From assembly GCA_024500155.1 (NCBI GenBank), contig CM044857.1:49920001-49984000 (forward strand): a stretch of 64,000 nucleotides of DNA, in the 5' to 3' direction. The notes under the pieces were generated by a model, which made no database searches, had not been told where the DNA came from, and saw only the letters and a program-made list of their open reading frames with translations. Made by a program: the position numbers and the translations under genes. Positions 34,305 through 47,200 of the stretch are shown piece by piece; position 1 is the first letter of the stretch; every line of letters starts with the position of its first letter. Origin of the DNA: Chenopodium formosanum (taxonomy: Eukaryota; Streptophyta; Magnoliopsida; Caryophyllales; Amaranthaceae).

Positions 34305-35669
34305 CATAGTCTTGGTATATATTCTCCTTGTCTTAACTTCTCAACAAAGTTAAAGGTAAAAGTTGACGTTCACAATCTCTACTATGACTATACAAGTGCT
34401 AGTGTAACTTTTTCATATCATAATATCATATACTATAGATAAGTGTGTTCGTTACAACAACACTTTAATATCGCGCTTCCAAAATGATGGGCAATTTATT
34501 TCAATTTAATGGTACGGTCAATTTAAATTCATGGAATATATTATATATAACATGACTACAAAATTGTCACATACTCACATGTGAACTGCATATACATTAA
34601 TGTAAATTGATATCGTTTACAATTCTTAATCTTAAGAAATGCTCGTAAAAATAAAAAAAAAAAAAAAAAAAATCCAAAACAACAAATGAATACGAAGAGT
34701 CGGAGACCAAAAATTTTAGTTCTTAATTAATCTTACAAAATTTCGTTTATATATAGTTGCAAGACTTGTAATGCTTCAACTTTTATACTCTTCACACATC
34801 ATGCTTTGATTATCTTTAATGATTTATACTTAAGTTAAACTAATTTATTTCAGGAAATACTTTAGTTAAAATATTATCATGTGTAGTCTTGAAATTCGTC
34901 TCAGTATACATTTTTATAATATCAATTTTTAATTTCTAAATAATTTTAACTTATTAGTAGTTTAAGTTATCTATAGTTGAGTATAAGTTATGTATTAACA
35001 AACGTAAAAATAGCTAAAAATAATAAACAGATCCAGTCACTTATCCATTGATCAAAAGCGAATTCCCATTTTTTATTGAGTTGGCCTAAAAGAGATACTC
35101 CTACAAGATAGTAGAAACATAATCACAACTTGAATTGGCAGCTTTATTAGACATTATTAGTTTATTACCTTATGCTTCAAGATTAATTGGCTAATGGCCA
35201 AGATAATAGTACAAGTATATTATCTATGCTCTATTAAGATCTTAGGGCAATATATGTATTGGACAATGAATAAAATCACTTAACACTAAATTTGTGAATA
35301 AAATTGAAATAATATGATTGGTCTTGGAATAGATTCCTCTAAGGCCTTATCTTTTGAGAAAGGGAAGAAATTCTCGTTGTGACATCTTCCAACATAAGCC
35401 ATATAACAATCATAGGCCAGATATCTTGAGAAGAGTATAATTAAAGAGTAAATGTGTTACACGATTTTTTCTTTTTACTTTAATTTATTTCCTACATTAA
35501 CATGGAGGGAATCACAAAAGACACACATATAGATGAGAATTGACTTTGGTTCTCAAGTATAATCCCTAAGACCCTAATATATTAATCAACTAAACTACTT
35601 ATCATATACTTGTATAGTTGTATATCTTACACATTAAATAACAATAAGCTTTTTCTCATAAAACTAAAT

Positions 35670-35706
<37 letters not shown>

Positions 35707-35984
35707 ACGGGAACTAATTTAAGAAACTTATTTAGATAGTTACTCCCTCGGTTTATTTTAATCTTAACACTTTTCGTTTAGGTGTTAGTATTCATGCTTG
35801 TGCTTTATTTTTCTACAAATCGGAGTATGAAAAAAAATATATATATATATAAAAAAATCTCTACTCTCCCATATTCATCAAAATGCAGTATTCTATAAGC
35901 GACCGAGCAACTTGGTCAGTTTAACGTACAATAAACATGAATAGTGAAACTATTAACTCTATTAACAATTTTTGGATGATCAAC
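34138..35984. repeat. Mosaic spacer upstream of gene D
   Basis: 34,140-34,480 resembles 2,210-2,690, and from about 34,594 the sequence follows 8,742-10,095 upstream of gene B, including one spacer module at 35,290. It contains T-tracts at about 34,268-34,304 and 35,675-35,705. No gene is seen. Confidence 0.65.
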
Positions 35985-35987
35985 TAA

Positions 35988-36194
35988 GGGACTGTTCACG
36001 TTTACTGAACTGAGCTGAACTGAACTAAACTGAACTGAACTGAATTGATTGGAGCTGAACCGAATTGAACTGAACTCAATATTTTATGAGAGAGGGAAAT
36101 TAAGAGCTGAACTGAACTGATTGAAACTGAATTGAATTGAACTGAACTGATTGGAGCTGAACTGAATTGAAATTAAGTAAATGTGAACAGGCCC
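35988..36194. mobile_element. Harbinger/Tourist-like MITE
   Basis: Ends GGGACTGTTCACGTTTAC and GTAAATGTGAACAGGCCC are inverted, with TAA on both sides (35,985-35,987 and 36,195-36,197). The homologous spacer at 10,090-10,101 reads CAACTAATTTGG, an exact empty site. Confidence 0.85.
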
Positions 36195-36197
36195 TAA

Positions 36198-37034
36198 TTT
36201 GTACTTGTAACTCTCTCTGCACCAAAATAAATTAACTATATTAGCATTTTTTTTTTTGCTATTAGACAATTTTTTTATCTTCAAGCAATTCCATTGACTG
36301 TACTAAACCTACTTTTGCTTGGTCTCATAGAGTAATTTAAAAATTAAAAAAAAAAAAGTGCAAGTTTGGGTATCGATTATTAGAAACACTTTTTTAAAAT
36401 GGCCGGAAATATCACAGTATTTGCAACATTCTAAAAATAGAAAGTTTTTTTTTTTTTTTGTTAAAAGTTGTACTAATATCCTTTTTTTTTTTAATCTCAT
36501 GGCTCACTAAATAATACTCTTAACCATCTCTCACCCTCATTTTAATTGTATTGAATTATATGAGTCATACTTTTCTTAAATACTGAGAAAAAAGTGTATG
36601 TTGCAAGTATCAAAAACGGAGGAATTAGTAAATAAAAGGGCACGAATTAAGATTCGATTTTATCCGAAGTAATATTTACAGTGATTGGTAAAAATCGGAC
36701 TTAAAACAGATGCCCTGAAAAAGAACTTCTATTATTGGACTCTCTTTTGGTTCCACAAGACTCCTGAAAAACTTTGTGTGTTTTAGTCAAAATAAAGTTG
36801 AACTTTAGTTAAATGATTGAGAATTTGAGATGACACTAAGTTCCCTTGTTTTGGCCACGAAAATTACATATTCCCTTTGTCTCTTTAATTTGGTTGCAAT
36901 TATTGTGACAACGTAAACCAATAATAACAGTAGAACAGAGCAGATAAAAAAAACTTACACATTTAATACAATATGATATACAATCTTAGTAAGAACATGC
37001 ACAAGAGCCTTACATACAATAACTCGATCTGTAT
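36198..37034. other. Spacer and 3' flank of gene E, no gene
   Basis: Up to about 36,436 it follows the gene B spacer. Beyond that part of it (about 36,780-36,920) resembles 21,400-21,580. It contains several T-tracts and no supported gene. Confidence 0.5.
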
Positions 37035-39848
37035 CTATAGATTGCTTACAGATGATGAAAATCGCACCCTCCGAGCAGGCCTCGAAATGCAGGCGAACCT
37101 AGGAAGAGACTTACCAATCTTCTTAACCCAGTAATTCAGTGTTTTAACAAGTTTTATGTAAAGAGGAATATAAGATAACATAAAGATACATATAGGGAAA
37201 AAAGCAACAATATAAAGTGCAGTTTTAGTCCATCTTTCTTTTGTATTTACCATTAGAAGAATTGTTGCTGCGAATGCTACCATCATCATTGTCACTGACA
37301 GAAATAGTAGAGTAAAACCCAGCAGCAATTTCTGCGGGAGTGATCGTCGAAAGTCTTTTAACTGATAAGACGACGTCAGTATAGCCAGAAATACGATGAC
37401 TGCTGTCAAGGCGAAACCAAGGGAAAGTACATCAGTTACGGTAAAGACTAAGAAGAATGGCAGCCCTATGAGTAGAGGGTAGCCTGTAGTTTGATTTGGA
37501 CCGCCCGGTATTGTGTAAGCAGCAGCAAAGGCAACTGTCGCGATTAGAATGATAACCACGGTGTTGTGTTCTGCTGTACGCTTTAGCCAGTCCTTGGCCT
37601 CGATACGAAGCTTTTCATTGTTCATGGCGAATAGTTCATCTGCGGTCATCATTTGATCGTTGCGGTGATTCACTAGGTAGCTTGGACAAGTATTTTCCAA
37701 ATACTGCATATAATGCCACATTAAAACAATAACATGTGAGGCATTGAGACACGTAATTAGTTAACTTATCATTTTCGGCTCCTTTTCAGTACTACATATA
37801 ATGCCACAATAAAACCATAATAAGTGAGACATGTCTAGTACGTCAATTCAGTTAACTTATCAGTTTCAGCTCCTTTTCTATAACTTCAGTTAACATGTTT
37901 GTAGGACTAGTTGTTGCACTTGTATTAAATTGTTTAGGACATTAAACAATTAAAGTAGTGTTGCAACGACTAGTCCTACAAATTAAACGTTACTACTGAT
38001 TGAAATAATTGAAGTATCTTAGTACGTATGGGAAAAAAAAAGGAATTATGAAAGCATTTGTACCTCTAGCAAGAGCAAGTCATTGGACAATTGTAGCACG
38101 GGACTTTTCATCTTCGTACCCGGAAGAACATCCCGGGGGCATCCAACCATATGTAAGATGGAGTTGTTTTTGTTATCAACAGCTCCTAGTAAGCCTCTAT
38201 GAGGTGAAACTTGTTGTTCAACTAGCTTAAAAATTGACATGTTTCGACTTTTGACAGCTACATGTAACACATTTTCTTGATTATGATTTATATAGTTCAC
38301 TGCCTGTGGATACATGTCTAGTATCTCTGCGACAATCTCAATGCAGCCTTTCCTAGCTGCCAATAGCAATGGAGCTTCATCACTGTCCGAAACACCGCCT
38401 CTATAAATTGTTTCCCGGCTTTCCCCTCTCTCTATGTCAAAGTACTGATCATGTTGTTGGTCATCTTCTCTAGACTCGTCACCAATTATAGGAATAACAC
38501 CCATGATAACGGGCGTAACCTCACCTCGTGGCTCGTGTGTGTTCTTCCAAGACGTGTCGTGTTGAATCAAAATCTTGGCAAGATCTAGCGCATCCTTGTG
38601 CCCTCTTTTCACCTCTTTGATTTCTTCTATCATAGGTAATATCCAGCATGATTTACCTACATATATAGTTGAATAGTACAAGTTACAAATGACAATCAAT
38701 ATTAACAAGTAACATATGATTTACCTATTGCAACAAAAGAATATTTTATGTCTCACAAATAATTAATACCCCTTTGTTACAATTAAAAATTAACAGATGT
38801 AGTAAATACTTTGTATTGTATTATCGATCATATATCTTACTAACCGATGCTTAATGTGTATCCAAAGGCTTTTAGAATTATGTTCGCTTCTTCGATTGTG
38901 CCTTGTTCATCAATTGAGACACCTAAAAAAAAAGTATATTTCATTACCTTCTCCAAATGAAAATTTATAAGTTTTAAAAGCTATTAATGATGTTCCAAAA
39001 ATCTCAAGTTGTAATATAAATCCAAATGTGTAGAAAAAAGAGCTCAAAAAACATACTCGAGTAAAGAAAATCCTTTATGAGCCCAAATTCTGTTCCACTT
39101 TTGAATGCTGCTGGAGTACAAGCAAGAATTTGAAGAGCAGTCATATTTTGAGCTCGTATATTACAAAGACAGTGATATTTTCTTGCTATCATAAGCGCCA
39201 TATCTGTTTGTTACATAAATAATTAGTCATATGACATCTACAATAACGCTAATATAGATATGTAAACCACATATTTAGATAGTTATTATTATCGATAAAG
39301 CCAAAAAAAAAAATTCACTCACCAAAGTTTCTTGTGAGGATAGCCATGTGAAGAATGGTAGTGCCGTCGTCCCTCTGGAAGAAGTATAGATGTGTAAATT
39401 CTTTGTTCAAGTCACAGAATTTATCTACCTCCTGAGCAAGGTACTCAAAGATTTTCCTCCTTCCATAGCGAGTAGCTCGGAAGATACAAGACTCACCCCA
39501 TTTGTTACGCGCTTGTATCAATTCAGGAACTTTGTGTAACATCTTCCTTACCAATTCAAGTCCTTGGTTGGATGTGGACGCGTCATGGAGTATGGTATCT
39601 CCCCAAGCATTTGTTCGTTCAACAAGTACGTTGAGAGAATTCTTAGGCAAACCATCAAACAGTTCATTAGCTAACTCAAACTTTTTGGAGTAACATGCTA
39701 AATGTAGCACCGTGGAATTGTTTATGGTGCAATAGTGTAACGAATGATCAGGTGTCTGTTTGCAAAGCTCAATGACCTCGTCTTTGTTGTGATTGTTGCA
39801 GAGGGCGCGGTATAATTTTGTTTGTAGCTCATCAACCGCCATGATCAT
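37035..39848 (-). CDS. Ankyrin-repeat/PGG-domain membrane protein, gene E (divergent paralogue, intact)
   Basis: Five exons: 39848-39323, 39203-39057, 38922-38845, 38656-38064 and 37703-37035, all GT-AG and in phase, giving about 670 aa (668 if the second ATG at 39,842 is used, as MAVDE suggests). Ankyrin motifs: STVLHLACYSKKFELANELF, DTILHDASTSNQGLELV, TTILHMAILTRNFG, and in exon 4 APLLLAARKGCIEIV and ENVLHVAVKSRN. The PGG exon has AAYTIPGGPNQTTG and four hydrophobic spans. Exon and phase layout equal that of gene B, but the sequence is clearly more divergent than A-D are from one another, and the shared upstream TATA context is absent. Cytosolic ankyrins and a membrane anchor are inferred from family. 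Confidence 0.92.
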
Positions 39849-40326
39849 AGACCACGGAAATTCAAAAGAATGAAGGAAAACACACAAACAATATACGAGT
39901 AATAGAGAAATTAATAAGAAGAGTTGAGGCAATAAGAAGAACAAATGTTACAGTACCTTATAATATATATGCTACTAAATGAATATACCTATTTATCTTA
40001 GAAAGATGAACCCAATACTTTTCTTAAATTATGTCATTGTCCTTTGTTAAGAAAAGCATTTAAAAGTTATACTGGGCACAAAAACGCATACTTATGCTAG
40101 ATGTAAATTAAAGATGCTACAATTGTCCAACAATCTTGGAATTTTACTCAATAAAATTGTCTTAATTGGGAAAGTATATATGCTAAGTACAAATTATAAG
40201 CAACAAGAAGTGCTCCGATCCATACAAATCACCTTAAGGAGTGGTTCTTGTTAAGGTATATATAAATATCTTTAACTCGTCTTGTGTGTGGCTAGTCATA
40301 CCGTGTTACCACTAATAAAAAAAACA
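39849..40326. other. 5' flank of gene E, no other gene
   Basis: AT-rich. A TATA-like TATATATTATAAGG lies on the minus strand at about 39,957-39,970, roughly 115 bp above the ATG. Nothing else is supported. Confidence 0.45.
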
Positions 40327-40509
40327 AAGTAACTCCTATAACACTGACCAAGTAACCCCTATAATACTGACCAAGTAACCCCTTTAACACGATTAAGTAA
40401 CCCCTATAACACTGACCAAGTATTCCCTATAATATTGATCGAGTAATCCCTTTAACAGTGACTAAGTAACCCCTTTAACACTGATTAAGTAACCCCTATT
40501 ACACTAACA
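40327..40509. repeat. ~23-bp minisatellite, 8 degenerate copies
   Basis: Units of the form AAGTAACCCCTATAACACTGACC repeat eight times with substitutions (CCTTTAACACTGATT, CCTATAATATTGATC). No spacer/repeat alternation is present. Confidence 0.9.
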
Positions 40510-41149
40510 AAGTTATATACTTATATATAAATATAACCAGTCAATCGAAATTCCTTGAGAAAAATATTCTTTCGGTTCTCTATTAAAATTTTCACATACA
40601 AGCTAAGTGTAAAATTAAAGTGATATGTTATCATGTTTAAATTAAATCGAGTAACTTATGTTGAAACACTCGCATATCAACATGAGTCCACTAGCCGTGC
40701 CTTCATGTCGCTCCCACATATAGGAGAACGAAGCCTTCCTTTGCCTTTTGGGTACGACATACAACAAAGCAAATTCTTGCGGGTTTGATAAATTCTTGCA
40801 TGCTTGATAGTATCTCGATGCATCATATTAGGTTTGGAAAACGATAAATTCATTCCTTAGAATTGCATAAAATATCAATGTTACCGACCAAAAAGTAACT
40901 TTGAACAAATTTGAAAATTTAAATACTTTTTGTGATCTCGTACTATCTTTTGCCAACAAATCAATTATATCACAGAAAAAGATAAATTTTTTGATAACCC
41001 TAACCCACCTTAATTCTCTAAGGGAAACGAATAACTACATTCAGTGGCGGATCCAGGATTTCCGACTTGGTGAGTCACTATCAATTATTGATTACTTGTG
41101 AAAGAAAAAATAATTTTTCCAAATCTTGTTCATAATTAATTTCAATCCA

Positions 41150-41267
<118 letters not shown>

Positions 41268-41578
41268 CACCAAATTGATTTCAATCTAAAATAGGACACA
41301 AAAATCCATAATACAACCAAATACTCCGTACTACTTAAAAATTCAATCTTACAAGTTGAAAATATTACAAATAATATGTTACAAACAAATACTACATAGT
41401 ACTATAAAACTATTACACTAACTTTATGATTTTTTACTTAGATTTGTGGGGAAATATTAAAATTGGTTGCACAAATATAGGATATAAAATTATATTTTTT
41501 TTTGAAAACTAGGATATAAAATTATAAATAGAAGCAAAAATTATTAATAATTATTAATTAAAAAAAATGAGATAACTT

Positions 41579-41778
41579 AAGAGACCTGTTATTAAGTATA
41601 ACCGGTCTCTTTAATGAAGAAAGAAAGCAGCGCCAAAATGTGAAATGCAATAGCAACATCAAAGAGACCACTTACCTTAATAGTTGGTCTCTTTGATATT
41701 TTTATATAAGGAAACCTGCGTCAGCTTTGTTAGCAGCATCAAAGAGACCGCCTCTCTACAATAGGCGGTCTCTTTGAT
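41579..41778. repeat. Three consecutive hairpin-forming inverted repeats
   Basis: Hairpin 1 at 41,579-41,612 (arms AAGAGACC/GGTCTCTT), hairpin 2 at 41,658-41,695 (ATCAAAGAGACCA with its complement), hairpin 3 at 41,738-41,778 (16-bp arms ATCAAAGAGACCGCCT). Hairpins 2 and 3 are followed by the same phrase ATATTTTTAT, so the units arose by duplication. Confidence 0.8.
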
Positions 41779-41873
41779 ATTTTTATTTTAAAAAAAAAAA
41801 TCAATATTTTTTTTGGTGCTGCTGAGTCACGTGACTCAGTGTGCACCAACACAGATCCGCCACTGACTACATT

Positions 41874-42190
41874 ATCAACTAACAACTCCATCATAGGAAG
41901 ACTACCTACTCGTGTAAATTCATTAAAATTAACGATGAAAATTTAAAACAAAACAAAGAGAATGGATTGGAAATTAGATTATTTCCAGCATGATGGCCAA
42001 AAAACAGGGCTTATATCATTTACATATGAATGTATGATCAATATAAGAACTTAAGAAGTAATGAGATCTAAATTAGTGGTAAAGAAACGTGCATCAAAGT
42101 TGACGTGGTAATTGGGCTTTGTGGGTTGGGCTGCTTATGATGTGAAGAAGATGTTACAAATGCTGGCCTTGCATGTTTTATTAAAAACCC
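41874..42190. other. Intergenic, nothing recognised
   Basis: AT-rich sequence with no supported gene or repeat. It ends at the T-run that terminates the tRNA gene. Confidence 0.5.
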
Positions 42191-42191
42191 C

Positions 42192-42198
42192 AAAAAAA
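42192..42198 (-). terminator. RNA polymerase III T-run terminator
   Basis: Seven T residues on the minus strand, 14 nt past the 3' end of the tRNA-Leu gene. Confidence 0.7.
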
Positions 42199-42212
42199 TT
42201 TAAAACATCTAT

Positions 42213-42220
42213 TGTTGAGA

Positions 42221-42253
<33 letters not shown>

Positions 42254-42293
42254 ACCTTAATCTGGCGCCTTAGACCAACTCGGCCATCTCAAC
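42213..42293 (-). tRNA. tRNA-Leu(AAG)
   Basis: 81 nt, no intron, no encoded CCA. Acceptor arms GTTGAGA and TCTCAAC pair fully, with discriminator A. The D arm starts GGCCGAGTTGGTC, anticodon stem CCAGA/TCTGG encloses loop TTAAGGT (anticodon AAG, reading CUU), there is a long class II variable arm (TCCGAAAGGGCG) and a T arm TGGGTTCAAATCCCA. It has the features of a functional nuclear tRNA and is not a plastid copy. Confidence 0.97.
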
Positions 42294-42299
42294 GTTGTG

Positions 42300-44229
42300 C
42301 TCTTTTATTAGAGACAAACTAACTAGAAATTATACAGTTCATTGGGTAAAATTTCACTCCTACTTCCGGAATATTATGTTTTGGTTTTTATTTTTTAACG
42401 ACTATAAATCTCAAATGAACCTATAATTTAAGAGACATGGTTCTTTTCACCTTATTCTTGCTAAATTATTTTTTTTTTACTAAAATGATTTTTTTTGTTA
42501 AACTTAAAATTTTTTTACAAGTAATTTCATTAACCGATTAAAACTTGTTTTTTCTAAAGTGAAAATATACTTACTGAATACAAAGTATTTTTTAATGTAA
42601 AGGGCCTATATTGATTGCTATAAACATAGTTTAATATAGTTTATTACTCTAGCTTGCTTATAACCTATAAAATACAAAGTAATGTTTTTTATAGGAAAAT
42701 TTGTGGACAAATAATTGTATTTATACTTTTTTTGATAGTTAATTAAGATAAAGGATACTCCGTTCTAATATTTCAAACTCCTAATAAGTCAGATCAATTC
42801 ATGTTGGATGAACATTCAGGACAGTTTGGTAGAGTGAAAAAAAAATAAAGGGAATTTCCTCTCTCAAATTGTCTCACTTTAGTGGAGGTTGAACCTTAAA
42901 CAACATAACTAGATGATAATCTCCTTTCACTAAGCTAAGCTTAGCTTGATTAATAGTAGCACATATAGAATATATGATTTCTCTCTTCGTTATTGAAAAG
43001 AATAAAATAAAAGGTTGTAGTTGTGCTATATGTGTGCAGTGGTGGTCTTGTGGATCTGGATTTTGATATTTGATACTCCGTATCTTAAGTGTTTTAGTAT
43101 TCAAAACACTTTGACGAACACATGCATGATACACTAATTATAGGTTAGTAGTATATACCATCTATAGTTTTGATATCAGGTTTAATGTTAATTTATTTTG
43201 ATATTAATTTTAATGTTAGTTATTTATTTTAATATGAAGTATAAACTATTAACCAATACTAATTCTATCAACTTTAGATCTTTTTCCAATGTTGTATTTA
43301 CATTTTCCAATAATTAGCCTTACATCACTAGCATTAAGAAAACATATTATTGTGTATCATGCCCAAATCTAGTTTGATTTACTTGAATGAGTTTTGTATA
43401 AATTAATGAAGCATAGCTGAGTTAGTGGCCTTAGTGCATAAACAAAGTTGGAAGTGTTTTCAAAATTCAATTCATATCAAAGCACTTGTTGCCTATGGAA
43501 TCTTGTTTTGTCGTGGAGATCTTGTTTTGATAAGTTGTTGGATGTTTGTCATACATAAATTGTTTTGCTTCATGTTTACTACTACGATACAACTTCGCTT
43601 TAGGAGAGATATGTTCGTTGTTTACACACTAAAACTAAAATTCTGTATTGATTCGAAATTGAATTGACCAACACAACATACTTGAATTAAAATTCGAAAA
43701 CCCAAAAGTGAAATATATCCTTTTAATTTCAACCTAATCGTATTGACCCAGCTCTTACCTAATCCACATAGACCATTTCTTATTAAAATTCTAATAAGTA
43801 AATACTCAATTGCTACAACCAAAGTGGAAATTATTAGCAAGCAAACACCTAATGACCTAGGACAATGAGCATGTGATTATAAATTATCTCAAAATTCACC
43901 CTTTAAACCATCATTATAATAACAACAACAATAATAAATTAATAATTAATATTATTTTTAAAGATAAAAAAAACATATGCCCATTAGATTATCATGCATC
44001 CCACCCCGCTCTCACATGAACCTTACTCCCCAATAAAAATATCCCTCAAATTTAATAAACACTCACACCCAAAAACAAAAATTATATTAAAAAAAAAATC
44101 TACAAAAAAATAGAAGAAAGAACATAAAAAAAAAGGTAACAAATTAAAACCTAAACCTAATAAAGGAAACAAGAACACCCAAAAATTATTTAATTTTTTA
44201 AAAAGGAAAGAAATAAAAATTCCATAGCA
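42300..44229. other. Intergenic region and 5' leader of the TRAF-like gene
   Basis: Up to about 43,850 AT-rich sequence with no credible gene. The short frames have no recognisable domain. The last 200 bp, rich in A and poor in T, before the ATG at 44,230 look like a transcribed leader. No clear TATA box was identified. Confidence 0.45.
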
Positions 44230-47200
44230 ATGAAGCAGCTGCAAAACCTCCAACAACAACAAACCTCATCTTCTTCATCTATGTCGTCATCATCGGAAGC
44301 TGTTTCTCTCTCCTCTCTTCCTCCGACCACCGCCGATCCTCCGTCGGCGATGTCATCGTCGGAAGATTTATCGGCGCCGTCAACCGCCACCGGCGGCCAA
44401 GAATCGATCGTCGTTGAACGTCGTGGTGATTTCTCCGCAATTTGTCGTTGGACCGTCGCTAATTTCCCTAAAATCAAAGCTAGGGCACTTTGGAGCAAGT
44501 ATTTTGAGGTCGGAGGTTTTGATTGTCGTCTTCTTGTTTATCCTAAAGGTGATTCTCAAGCTTTACCTGGTTATATTTCGATTTATCTGCAAATTGTCGA
44601 CCCTACTAAATCCCCTTCAAATTCTTCGAGATGGGAATGTTTTACTAGTTATAGATTATCTGTTGTTAATTTGTTGGATGATTCGAAAACTATACATAGG
44701 GATTCTTGGCATAGGTTTAGTAGTAAGAAGAAATCGCATGGTTGGTGTGATTTTACGCCTTCCAATTGTATTCTTGATTCTAAAGGAGGGTTTGTCTTTA
44801 AGGGGGATTCTATTTTGATAATGGCGGATATTTTGATACTTAATGAGAGTGTTAATTTTACTAGGGATAATAATAATAGTAGTAATAGCAGTAGTAGTAG
44901 TAATAATAATGAGGTGCAATGTGGGGCTGGCGGCGGAGGAGGGGGGATTTCCGGGTTGGGGAATGTTGGGCCGTCTTCGTCTGATGTGTTGAGTGGAAAG
45001 TTTACTTGGAAAGTTCATAATTTTAGTTTGTTTAAGGAGATGATTAAGACGCAGAAGATTATGAGCCCGGTGTTTCCTGCTGGGGAGTGTAATTTGAGGA
45101 TTAGTGTGTACCAGAGCTCGGTGAATGGGGTGGAGCATTTGTCCATGTGTTTGGAGAGTAAGGATACGGAGAAGAGTAGTGGCACGACAGTGTTGTTGTC
45201 AGAGAGGAGTTGTTGGTGTTTGTTTAGGATGTCGGTGTTGAATCAGAAGCAGGGGTTGAATCATATGCAGAGGGACTCGTATGGGAGGTTTGCAGCGGAT
45301 AATAAGAGTGGGGATAATACAAGCTTGGGGTGGAATGATTATATGAAGATGTTGGATTTTGTTGGCCCGGATGCAGGGTTTTTGGTAGATGATACTGCGG
45401 TTTTCAGCACTTCGTTCCATGTTATTAAGGAGTTTAGTAGTTTTTCTAAGAATGGGACTGCTCTAGGAGCGAGGGCTGGAAGTGGTGGCTCGAGGAAGTC
45501 AGATAGCCATAGTGGGAAGTTCACTTGGAGGATTGACAATTTTACCAGATTGAAGGACCTTCTGAAGAAAAGAAAGATAACTGGGCTCTGCATTAAGAGC
45601 AGGAGGTTTCAGATTGGCAATCGAGACTGTCGCCTTATTGTATATCCTCGAGGTATGTGAATCTTTGATCTTCACAACTGATTTTTTCTGGAGCTACCAT
45701 ATCTTCTGTTTTTTATGCTCATGATGCATATGAAGACACTGTTTGTCTTGTTGGAAACCTTATGCCTTAAAGTTGTATTTGAATTTAGTAGACGGATTAT
45801 GATTTTCAACCTTTCCTGTATTCTAATTCCAGTTCATGTCAAATATTCTTCAAAGATTGTTTATGTTCGTTACTCTTAAGCTTTATGCCAAAAAGATGCA
45901 AGCTTTTATTATTTCCCCAATCAGTAATTTATTTTATTAACTTTTTTGTAAGGAGAAAATGGTTATTAACTTTTTTGTAAGGGGAAAATGGTTATGCCAA
46001 AAAGATGCAAGCTTTAATTATTTCCCCAATCAGTATTATATTTTATTCTAATTCCAGTTCATGTCAAATATTCTTCAAAGATTGTTTATGTTCATGCCAA
46101 ATTTTTTGCAAGGAGAAAATGGTTATTTAATGACTCATTTTACATTCGAAACTTTTAGTGGAAAGTGTCATGGACCCAACCTTATGAACCTGTGATTTGA
46201 AGTGTCATTCCTCCTAATTCATGTCCTTTTGCATTATTTGGAGGGGGCTGGGGTGCAAGTGTATATTGCTGGCCTTGTAGGTATTTCAAGTTTCATTTCT
46301 CAAATAATTAAGTGCTGATTTTTTGTGATGGTATTTTCTTCCCAATTCCTGCAAAATCTTACAATCTTGTGCTATCAGGGCAGTCTCAGCCTCCGTGTCA
46401 TCTTTCTGTATTTTTTGAGGTTACGGATTCACGAAATACCTCCAGTGATTGGAGTTGCTTTGTTAGTCATAGACTATCAGTTGTGAACCAGAAGATGGAG
46501 GAAAAATCTGTGACAAAAGAATCTCAAAATCGCTACTCCAAAGCTGCTAAGGATTGGGGCTGGCGTGAATTTGTTACACTTACTAGCCTGTTTGATCAAG
46601 ACTCAGGGTTCCTTGTGCAGGATAGCGTTATTTTCTCAGCAGAGGTTCTTATTTTGAAGGAAACCTCCATCATGGAGGACTTCTCTGAGAACAGTTCTGA
46701 GAATGATAGCACTGGGAAGAAAAGTTCGTTTACCTGGAAAGTTGAAAACTTCATGTCCTTCAAGGAGATAATGGAAACCCGTAAAATCTTCAGCAAATTC
46801 TTTCAGGCTGGTGGATGTGAGCTACGCATTGGTAAGTCTATAATCTTATGAAATCTTTCCTGCTCCATGCTCTTTGTTGTATGGTTGATGATCATTAGTT
46901 GATGGCTTAAATTTTATGGCGCAGGTGTTTACGAGTCCTTCGACACCATATGCATATATCTGGAGAGTGATCAATCATCTGGAAGTGATCCTGATAAGAA
47001 TTTTTGGGTTAGATACAGGATGGCCGTGGTGAATCAGAAGAATTCTGCCAGGACTGTTTGGAAGGAGTCCTCTATCTGTACAAAGACTTGGAACAATTCT
47101 GTTCTCCAGTTCATGAAGGTTTCTGACATGCTAGAACCAGATGCTGGGTTTCTTTTGCGAGATAGTGTGGTTTTTGTCTGTGAAATCTTGGATTGCTGTC

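Noticed and set aside
40327..40509. CRISPR-like or telomere-like short repeats
   Set aside because: Contiguous degenerate 23-bp units without spacers, and the motif is not telomeric.
42213..42293. Plastid-derived tRNA-Leu insertion
   Set aside because: The anticodon is AAG and the sequence has nuclear-type features; plastid tRNA-Leu genes have other anticodons, one with an intron. No flanking plastid DNA is seen.
44656..45138. Minus-strand 160-aa frame opposite TRAF-like exon 1
   Set aside because: Shadow of the true coding strand; no recognisable domain.
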